This document shows positions 1-4,456 of a stretch of DNA of 5,421 nt, piece by piece. The DNA is from a bacterium. Lineage in GTDB: Bacteria > Actinomycetota > Acidimicrobiia > Acidimicrobiales > CATQHL01. The position numbers and the translations under genes were made by a program. Below the pieces are notes generated by a model. It saw only the letters and a list, made by a program, of their open reading frames with translations. It was not told where the DNA came from and made no database searches. Location of the stretch: the NCBI GenBank assembly GCA_028819945.1, contig JAPPKQ010000452.1, positions 1 through 5,421 of the forward strand, in the 5' to 3' direction. Position 1 is the stretch's first letter, and each line of letters begins with the position of its first letter.

Positions 1-132
1 CGGCTCGTCGATTCCCTGGCGCACGAACAGCGGCGCCACCAGGTCGTCGACGCGCAGGGCCGACTCGGCGACGAGTCGCCGGAGGGCTGCGGTGCGGCGC
101 AGCCGGCGGGGACGTTGGGCAGGAAAGGCCAC
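1..132 (-). CDS. hemB: Porphobilinogen synthase (delta-aminolevulinate dehydratase), N-terminal part
   Basis: Only the first 44 codons are in the window; the gene runs off the left edge. The product condenses two 5-aminolevulinates into porphobilinogen in the cytoplasm. The visible residues begin with the basic stretch QRPRRLRRTAALRRLVAES and continue ALRVDDLVAPLFVRQGIDEP. This is the typical start of the family: an Arg-rich N-terminal arm, then an L-V-x-P-L-F-V strand leading into the TIM barrel. The catalytic lysines and metal site lie outside the window. The GTG at 132-130 is chosen because it gives the usual distance to that strand and an in-frame stop (TAG) lies just upstream at about 145. 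No Shine-Dalgarno sequence is obvious, but a TAGACT box ends 8 nt before the GTG, so the mRNA may be leaderless. It follows hemD after a 229-bp gap. Identity is inferred from the N-terminus and the neighbouring pathway genes. Confidence 0.88.
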   Translation of the reverse strand, partial: MAFPAQRPRRLRRTAALRRLVAESALRVDDLVAPLFVRQGIDEP

Positions 133-146
133 GGCGCCCGAGTCTA
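133..146 (-). promoter_or_regulatory. Candidate -10 box for hemB
   Basis: TAGACT (146-141) fits the actinobacterial TAnnnT -10 pattern and ends 8 nt before the hemB GTG. This would put the transcript start at or next to the start codon. I see no good -35 hexamer 16-19 nt upstream; the nearest sequence is GGCTGA. The absence of a Shine-Dalgarno sequence and the similar geometry at rex support a leaderless start, but six-base matches are common by chance. Confidence 0.25.
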
Positions 147-277
147 CGAACGGCGCTCGATGATCAGCCGGGCTCGCAACGAGGCGTCCGGCGCCAGGCG
201 TGGCCAAGAGCGTGCGCGGTTCGGCTCTGAACAGGGCTTCGCTGTCCGAGCGCTGTGGTGCGAGTCTCGTCTCCAGA

Positions 278-303
278 GCCTGGATTCCGGTCTTCGCCGG
301 AAT
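278..303. repeat. Dispersed-repeat fragment with a perfect 7-bp hairpin
   Basis: GCCTGGATTCCGG (278-290) leads into ATTCCGG-TCTTCG-CCGGAAT (284-303), a perfect 7-bp inverted repeat with a 6-nt loop, followed by GACGG. It looks like the widespread intergenic repeats of the form CTGGATTCC(N)GGAATGACGG, best known from Neisseria dRS3-like elements and seen in many GC-rich genomes. The same 13-bp core occurs at 4379-4391. It lies in the 229-bp hemD-hemB spacer, about 60-80 nt past the hemD stop. In the transcript the hairpin could shield the 3' end of the hem mRNA, but no T-run follows it, so it is not a standard terminator. I see no coding signal in the rest of the spacer (133-361). Confidence 0.6.
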
Positions 304-361
304 GACGGATGTGCACGGCCAGGAATCCTCCGTCGGTGGTGCTCGCCTATCCGCGGACGCT

Positions 362-1171
362 CTAACTCGCTGCGGCGACGAGGGCGGCGACCAGGCCCTC
401 GATGGTGTACTCGGCGGCCTCGATGTGGACGGGCAGGTTCCGGCGGCGGGCGGCTGAGGCCGTGACCGGCCCGATGACCGCGACCGTGCCGGGCACCGGC
501 AGCGGGGTGGGCTGGTCGCAGAACGCGTCCACCACCGAGGGCGATGTGAAGATGACCGTGTCGCAGCCGGCCGCGGCGGCGCGCTCGGCCTCGGTCAGGA
601 TCCGGGGCCTGGCACGGTAGGCGGCCACGACGTCGACCAACCAACCCTTGGCCCCCAGACCCCCCGGCACCACGTCGCGGGCCACCTCGGCCCGGACGAC
701 GAGCACCCGGCCGCCGCCATCGCGGGTCTCCCTGCACGGGAAGGCCTCCACCAAGGACTCGGCCACGAATCGTTCCGGCAGCAGCGAGACCACGGCGCCC
801 GTCTCGGCCAGAGCCGCAGCGGTGGCCGGACCGATGGCGGCAACCCGCAGGCCCGGCGGCAGGTCGTCGGGGCCGAGAGCCTCGGCGAATCGCTGGACAC
901 CGTTCGCGGAGGTGAGAACGAGCCAGTCGTAGCCGGCCAGGCGCCGCACCGCGGCGGCGAGCGCGGTCCCGCCGTCGGACGGCGGCAGCAGCTCGATGAG
1001 CGGGACGAGCACGGGCTCGGCGCCCGCGGCGCGCAACGTCTCGGCGCTGTCCAGTCCCTGCGCGGCGGGTCGGACGACCAGGACTCGCCGCCCCGTCAAG
1101 GCCCGCTGTTGGGGCTGTTGGGGCTGTTGGGGCTGTTCGGGCTGTTGGGGCTGTTCAGGCTGTTCAGGCAT
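362..1171 (-). CDS. hemD: Uroporphyrinogen-III synthase
   Basis: The product is a 269-residue cytoplasmic enzyme that inverts ring D and cyclises hydroxymethylbilane to uroporphyrinogen III. Residues 2-22 are a Pro/Gln/Glu low-complexity tail of seven P-(E/Q)-Q units. The HEM4 fold follows. Half one has the strand with RPAAQ (34-38), DWLVLTSANGVQRF (82-95) and AIGPATAAAL (112-121). Half two has VLVVRAEVARDVVP (156-169), DTVIFTSPSVVDAF (204-217), AVIGPVTASAAR (231-242) and the closing YTIEGLVAAL (255-264). The paired 'TS-(A/P)' and 'IGP-T' motifs are the family signature. The ATG at 1171 is chosen because it overlaps the hemC stop by 8 nt, the usual sign of translational coupling. An in-frame extension upstream into hemC is only antisense-like Arg/Gly sequence. 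It is a single-domain protein, unlike the HemD/methyltransferase fusions of Streptomyces and Mycobacterium. Confidence 0.95.
   Translation of the reverse strand: MPEQPEQPQQPEQPQQPQQPQQRALTGRRVLVVRPAAQGLDSAETLRAAGAEPVLVPLIELLPPSDGGTALAAAVRRLAGYDWLVLTSANGVQRFAEALGPDDLPPGLRVAAIGPATAAALAETGAVVSLLPERFVAESLVEAFPCRETRDGGGRVLVVRAEVARDVVPGGLGAKGWLVDVVAAYRARPRILTEAERAAAAGCDTVIFTSPSVVDAFCDQPTPLPVPGTVAVIGPVTASAARRRNLPVHIEAAEYTIEGLVAALVAAAS
1106..1168 (-). repeat. 9-bp tandem repeat, seven units, in hemD codons 2-22
   Basis: Seven consecutive units of the pattern CC(C/T)(G/C)AACAG follow the hemD ATG directly. They encode PEQ, PEQ, PQQ, PEQ, PQQ, PQQ, PQQ. The units are almost identical at the DNA level, with the last three the same, which suggests recent slippage expansion. 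The period of nine keeps the hemD frame whatever the copy number. The first unit also contains the hemC stop codon (TGA, 1166-1164), read in hemC's frame. Confidence 0.92.
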
Positions 1172-2225
1172 CGTCGCCGCGCCCCGCCAACCCGCTCCCC
1201 GCCGACGGGCTTCCCGCCGAGGGGCGTCCCGCCGATGCGCCGCGCCCCGACGGCGCTGCCGCAGCGTCCCCCAGCAGGACCTCGGCCAGTCGGCGACCGG
1301 CCAGGACGCCGTCGTCGCCCCGCAGCGTGGCGCGGCGCAACGGCACCCCCACGGCGGGCGCCAGCACACCGCTCAGTTCGACCGCATCCTCGACGGCATC
1401 GCCGAGGAGGCGGGCGTGCGCACCCGCCGGCACGGTGCAGTCGCCTCCGAGGGCGGCCAGGAAGGCCCGCTCGGCGTCCACGCAGCGTCTCGACCCCGGA
1501 TCCTCGATCGCCGAAAGCAGGCGACACAGCCGGCGGTCCTCGGCCCGGCACTCCACAGCCAGGGCGCCCTGGCCGACCTGCGGCACCATCAGATCGACAT
1601 CGAGGACGTCCACCGTCGCCGGCGCCCGGCCCAGACGTTCGAGGGCGACGAGCGCCACGACGATGGCATCAAAGCCCTCCGCCTTCGCTAGGCGGGTGTC
1701 GATGTTCCCTCGCAGGTCGGCGAAGCGCAGGTCGGGCCGTTGATCCGCCAGCTGGACACGCCGGCGCGCCGAACCCGTAGCCACGGTGACGCCCTCTGCG
1801 AGGTCCGCCAGCCGGGCGCCGACGAGCGCGTCACGCACCTCGCCGCGCCGGGGGACCGCGGCGAGGCAGAGACCTTCAAGGGTCTGCGACGGCAGGTCCT
1901 TGGCCGAATGCACAGCCAGCTCCGCCCGACCGTCCAGGACCGCCGCCTGCAGCGCCCGAACGAAGACCCCCTTGCCGCCGATATCAGCCAGCGAGGCCGT
2001 GGCGAGGCGATCCCCCTCGGTCCGGATCGCCACGGCCTCGGTCGCGAGGCCGGGATGTGCCTGCGACAGCAACCGGCCCACGGCCGCGGCCTGCCAGAGG
2101 GCCAGCGGGCTCGACCGGGTGGCGATGCGCAGACGCCGCGGCGCGTCCCGGCTCAGCGCACCCGAGGAGAGATTCTCAGATGTCGAAGAGCTCGCGGAGG
2201 GCACCGGCCAGTTGCTCGCTCCCAC
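1164..2225 (-). CDS. hemC: Porphobilinogen deaminase (hydroxymethylbilane synthase)
   Basis: The product joins four porphobilinogens into hydroxymethylbilane, using a dipyrromethane cofactor bound to a cysteine. Numbering from the GTG at 2225 (353 residues): RIATRSSPLALWQA (33-46), GGKGVFVRALQ (83-93), AVHSAKDLPS (104-113) with the catalytic Asp110, ATGSARRRVQLA (149-160), LRGNIDTRLAK (171-181), PQVGQGALAVECR (215-227), and GGDCTVPAGAHA (260-271) with cofactor Cys263. All core motifs are intact. The start is uncertain. In-frame GTGs at 2225 and 2204 both lie inside hemA, and no ATG, GTG or TTG occurs between the hemA stop and the first strand; a CTG near residue 23 is the only start-like codon there. 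Residues 1 to about 30 are therefore likely unstructured or partly untranslated. The C-terminal 30 or so residues are a Ser/Ala/Gly-rich repeat beyond the usual fold, making the protein longer than the usual 310-320 residues. It overlaps hemD by 8 nt. Confidence 0.95.
   Translation of the reverse strand: MGASNWPVPSASSSTSENLSSGALSRDAPRRLRIATRSSPLALWQAAAVGRLLSQAHPGLATEAVAIRTEGDRLATASLADIGGKGVFVRALQAAVLDGRAELAVHSAKDLPSQTLEGLCLAAVPRRGEVRDALVGARLADLAEGVTVATGSARRRVQLADQRPDLRFADLRGNIDTRLAKAEGFDAIVVALVALERLGRAPATVDVLDVDLMVPQVGQGALAVECRAEDRRLCRLLSAIEDPGSRRCVDAERAFLAALGGDCTVPAGAHARLLGDAVEDAVELSGVLAPAVGVPLRRATLRGDDGVLAGRRLAEVLLGDAAAAPSGRGASAGRPSAGSPSAGSGLAGRGDDA
1183..1242 (-). repeat. 15-bp degenerate tandem repeat, four units, in the hemC tail
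   Basis: On the plus strand, four 15-bp units each start with CCCGCC(A/G)A (at 1183, 1198, 1213 and 1228). In hemC they encode the Ser/Ala/Gly/Arg/Pro-rich tail around residues 329-348. The period is a multiple of three, so the hemC frame is kept. The conserved hemC fold ends before this stretch. It lies 14 bp from the 9-bp array at the start of hemD. Confidence 0.75.
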
Positions 2226-3435
2226 CGTCGGGGGCGGCTTCCTTCAGGCGCACGGTGGGCTCGTGCAGGACCTTGTTGACGATCCCGTGCACCAGCGCCT
2301 CCACCGCCCGGCGCTGCTCGGCGTCGAGGGAGGCGAGGCGGGCGTCGAAGCGTTCGAACTCCGCCTGGGAGATGTCGCAGATGCGCCGCCGGAACTCGCT
2401 GATGAGCGGCGCCACGTCGCGCCCGGCCGCCTGATCGCCGTGGCGCTCGGCCTCGGCACCGACGATCGCCCAAGCCCTGCGGGTCTCGGCCTCGGTGTGG
2501 CCCCCGTTGGCCGCGGCGAAGGACCGCACGTCGGACATGTCGCACAGCCTCAGGCCGTCGAGGGCGCCCGCTGCGGGGTCCACGTCGCGGGGCACGGCGA
2601 TGTCCACCACGAGCAGTTCCCGGCCGCCGCGCTCGGCCATCACCTTGTCCAGCTCGTCGAAGTCCATGACCAGCGAGCTGGCGGCGGTCGAGGTGAACAG
2701 CACGTCGGCGCCCACGAGTTCGGCCGCAAGCTCGTCGAGGTGGACGGCCCGGGCCCCCAGCATGAGCGCCAACTCCTGCGCCCGCTGCCAGGACCGGCTG
2801 GCCAGGACCAACTCGGCGCCGCGTACCGGGGCGATCGCCTTGGCCATGCCGCCGCCCATCTCGCCCGCACCCAGCACGGCGATGCGCCGACCGGCGAAGC
2901 CGCCGAGACAGTCCGACGCCAGGGCCACCGCAGCCTCGGGGACCGACGTGAGCTCGCGCCCCACCTGCGTCTCGGCCCGGACGCGGCGGCCCACCCCGAG
3001 GGCCTGTCGGAACAGCGGATTCAAGTTGCCGCCGGCGGTGCCCGCCGCCTCGGCGGTCTGCCAGGCCCGCTTGACCTGACCTTGGATCTCGGCCTCGCCC
3101 AGAACCACCGAGTCCAGCCCGCTCACCACGGCGTAGAGGTGGCGCACGGCGTCGCTGCCGTACAGCGAGTAGACCGAGTCGCTCATCTCCACCGCCGCCA
3201 CCGAGGCCTGTTCGGCGAGGTGGTCGTAGATGTGCTCGTACGCCGAGTGGAACTTCTCGGCCCAGGCGTACACCTCCAGCCGGTTGCACGTCGACAGCAC
3301 GACCGTCTCGTCGACGTTCGGCAGCTCGTCGAGCCGGCCGAGCGTCTTGGGGAGGTTCCCGTGCGGTGCGCTGAGGCGCTCCAGCAGCTCCAGCGGCGCG
3401 GTGCGGTGGTTCAGGCCGATGGCGAGGACGGACAC
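2176..3435 (-). CDS. hemA: Glutamyl-tRNA reductase
   Basis: The product reduces glutamyl-tRNA(Glu) with NADPH to glutamate-1-semialdehyde, the committed and usually controlling step of C5-pathway haem synthesis. It has 419 residues, the normal length. The N-terminal catalytic domain has GLNHRTAPLELLER (7-20) and STCNRLEVY (48-56), with the thioester-forming Cys50. GLDSVVLGEAEIQGQVK (106-122) is the family signature. The NADPH domain has IAVLGAGEMGGGMAKA (185-200), containing GAGEMG, and VVDIAVPRDVDP (276-287). The C-terminal helical dimerisation region has RRRICDISQAEFERF (349-363) and VHGIVNKVLHEPTVRLKE (382-399). The GTG at 3435 is the only suitable start; it puts the first strand (SVLAIGLNHR) at residue 2. 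It begins 9 nt after the rex stop with no strong Shine-Dalgarno sequence, so coupling to rex translation is likely. Its 3' end overlaps the possible hemC starts by up to 50 nt. Confidence 0.97.
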   Translation of the reverse strand: MSVLAIGLNHRTAPLELLERLSAPHGNLPKTLGRLDELPNVDETVVLSTCNRLEVYAWAEKFHSAYEHIYDHLAEQASVAAVEMSDSVYSLYGSDAVRHLYAVVSGLDSVVLGEAEIQGQVKRAWQTAEAAGTAGGNLNPLFRQALGVGRRVRAETQVGRELTSVPEAAVALASDCLGGFAGRRIAVLGAGEMGGGMAKAIAPVRGAELVLASRSWQRAQELALMLGARAVHLDELAAELVGADVLFTSTAASSLVMDFDELDKVMAERGGRELLVVDIAVPRDVDPAAGALDGLRLCDMSDVRSFAAANGGHTEAETRRAWAIVGAEAERHGDQAAGRDVAPLISEFRRRICDISQAEFERFDARLASLDAEQRRAVEALVHGIVNKVLHEPTVRLKEAAPDGGSEQLAGALRELFDI

Positions 3436-3444
3436 GCCGTCAAT

Positions 3445-4179
3445 CTAGCGACCGGTCTGGCCGACCCGTGCCTGCGTCAGTCCGGGCTCCAGCAGATCTT
3501 CCAGCGCGCCGGGCAGATGGCCCCCGGGCACGTGGCGGCGCTGGTAGAAGCTGAGCACCTGCAGCTCGACGGCGAGGTCCACATTGCGCACGCTGACGCC
3601 GGCGGCGGTGTTGACGACCACCGGTGCGAAGTTGAGGATCGAGCCGATGCCGGCAGAAATCATGCGTTCGGCGACGTCCTGGGCGGCAGTGGCCGGCGTG
3701 GCCACGATGCCGATGGCGATGCGGTTCTCCGAGGTGACCTCCTCGAGTTCGTCCACGTGGCGCACCGGCACACCCGCGATCTCGCGGCCGACCTTCGCCG
3801 GGTCGGCGTCCACCAGCGCCCGCACCGGGAAGCCCCTCTCCAGGAAGCCGCCGTAGTTCGCCAGCGCCGAACCCAGGTTGCCCAGGCCTGCGATCAGCAC
3901 GGGCCAGTCATGGGTCAACCCCAGTTCCCTGCTCACCTCATAGAGCAGATGCTCGACGTTGTAGCCCACGCCGCGGATGCCGAAGGAGCCCAGGTAGGAG
4001 AGGTCCTTGCGCACCTTGGCGGCGTTCACCCCGGCGAGGGTCGCCAGGCGGGTCGAGGACACCGTGGTGGTCCGGGTGGACAGCAACTCCAGCAGGACCC
4101 TGCGGTAGACCGGCAGCCGCGCCACCGCCGCCGCCGGGATCGAGTTGTAGCCGCCAGTGTCCGCGTCGCCTGCCCGCAC
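3445..4179 (-). CDS. rex: Redox-sensing transcriptional repressor Rex
   Basis: Rex is a homodimeric cytoplasmic repressor that binds operators when NADH is low and is released by NADH. This copy has 244 residues. The N-terminal winged helix-turn-helix spans about residues 15-85, with IPAAAVARLPVYRRVL (14-29) and the recognition region NAAKVRKDLSYLGSFG (52-67) leading into IRGVGYNVEHL (68-78). The Rossmann domain has LIAGLGNLGSALANY (95-109), with Gly98, Gly100 and Gly103 forming GxGxxG, followed by LVDADPAKVG (122-131). The C-terminal swapped helix DLAVELQVLSFYQ (201-213) is well conserved. About 30 further residues form a probably disordered tail. The start is a GTG at 4179 with no Shine-Dalgarno sequence, next to a promoter-like box. 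rex heads the rex-hemA-hemC-hemD run, as in Streptomyces, where Rex controls itself and respiratory genes. Target genes here are inferred. Confidence 0.96.
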   Translation of the reverse strand: MRAGDADTGGYNSIPAAAVARLPVYRRVLLELLSTRTTTVSSTRLATLAGVNAAKVRKDLSYLGSFGIRGVGYNVEHLLYEVSRELGLTHDWPVLIAGLGNLGSALANYGGFLERGFPVRALVDADPAKVGREIAGVPVRHVDELEEVTSENRIAIGIVATPATAAQDVAERMISAGIGSILNFAPVVVNTAAGVSVRNVDLAVELQVLSFYQRRHVPGGHLPGALEDLLEPGLTQARVGQTGR

Positions 4180-4214
4180 GGGGATGAGGCTAGTGAGATT
4201 TCTCTAATTCACAA
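4180..4214 (-). promoter_or_regulatory. Candidate rex promoter with Rex-type half-site
   Basis: This AT-rich patch stands out in a GC-rich window. TTGTGA (4214-4209) can serve as -35. After 16 nt comes TAGCCT (4192-4187), matching TAnnnT, and the rex GTG follows 7 nt later, so a leaderless transcript is plausible. The -35 is embedded in TTGTGAA, which equals one perfect half of the actinobacterial Rex operator pattern TTGTGAA-n4-TTCACAA. The other half is not present at that spacing. A separate GTGA/TCAC pair (4212-4209 and 4196-4193) is set 6 bp too far apart for Rex. Autoregulation is therefore possible, not shown. Confidence 0.4.
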
Positions 4215-4229
4215 GGTGTCGGGGGTCGC

Positions 4230-4319
4230 TCAGCGGGCCAGGACGTAGATCTGCAGGACGCCGGCCACCAGCACGGCCACGAGCAGGACCGCAATCACGA
4301 TCGTGGTGCCTCGTCTCAC
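4230..4319 (-). CDS. 29-residue single-pass membrane peptide, function unknown
   Basis: A GTG at 4319 is preceded at ideal spacing by GAGGAGG and opens a 29-codon frame ending in TGA at 4232-4230. The peptide starts MRRGTT, continues with an uninterrupted run of about 20 hydrophobic residues (IVIAVLLVAVLVAGVLQIYV, residues 7-26) and ends LAR. The Arg pair at the N-terminus and single Arg at the C-terminus make it a likely inner-membrane single-span peptide, with no soluble domain and no signal-peptidase site. The same frame stays open upstream to 4460, but that extension is Pro/Arg-rich, crosses a repeat and lacks a ribosome site, so the short form is preferred. It lies 50 nt upstream of rex. 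I do not recognise it. A link to redox or haem control is only suggested by position. Chance is possible for so short a frame, but the ribosome site and hydrophobic pattern argue for a real gene. Confidence 0.62.
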   Translation of the reverse strand: MRRGTTIVIAVLLVAVLVAGVLQIYVLAR

Positions 4320-4325
4320 TGCGTG

Positions 4326-4332
4326 CCTCCTC
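4326..4332 (-). promoter_or_regulatory. Strong Shine-Dalgarno sequence for the 29-residue peptide
   Basis: GAGGAGG (4332-4326) is followed by a 6-nt spacer and GTG at 4319. It is the best ribosome-binding site in the window; rex, hemA and hemB have none of comparable quality. It decides the start of the small membrane-peptide gene in favour of the short form. Confidence 0.7.
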
Positions 4333-4378
4333 GGAGTGTGCTGAGTAACCGAGCGGCAACGCCGGTCGGGTAGCTGAA

Positions 4379-4421
4379 GCCTGGATTCCGGGCCCGCATC
4401 GAGTCCGGGGCGGGCGCCCCG
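4379..4421. repeat. Second copy of the dispersed-repeat core, plus a GC hairpin
   Basis: GCCTGGATTCCGG (4379-4391) matches 278-290 over 13 bp; the flanks then differ. It is followed by CGGGGC-GGGC-GCCCCG (4406-4421), a 6-bp stem with a 4-nt loop. The segment fills much of the 137-bp spacer between the SAM-hydrolase stop and the membrane-peptide gene. No T-run follows the hairpin on either strand, so a factor-independent terminator is not supported. No clear promoter is seen in the rest of the spacer. Confidence 0.45.
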
Positions 4422-4456
4422 CGGGTATGGCGAGGATGGGGCGCTGGGAGCATTGC

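Noticed and set aside
115..465. Small open frames on both strands across the hemD-hemB spacer
   Set aside because: They contain the translated hairpin repeat (for example SGLRRNDG), a common source of false proteins, and are Arg-rich without a ribosome site.
1172..1369. 66-codon upstream extension of hemD
   Set aside because: It lies within the conserved part of hemC, is Arg/Gly-rich, and has no HemD homology; the ATG at 1171 overlapping the hemC stop is the natural start.
996..1691. Plus-strand open frame with Cys-Trp-Gly or Leu-Gly repeats
   Set aside because: The repeats are the reverse reading of the hemD Pro-Gln array; the frame is antisense to hemC and hemD and has no family features.
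4193..4212. GTGA-12 nt-TCAC as a full Rex operator
   Set aside because: Known Rex sites have GTGA and TCAC 6 nt apart; here the gap is 12 and the inner bases are not symmetrical.
1786..4248. Long open frame of 820 codons on the plus strand
   Set aside because: It runs antisense to hemC, hemA and rex, all with intact family motifs. Its composition is His/Arg/Gln/Gly-rich with no recognisable domain; high GC at third positions leaves such mirror frames free of stops.
4406..4421. GC hairpin as a terminator
   Set aside because: The stem is only 6 bp and no T-run follows on either strand.
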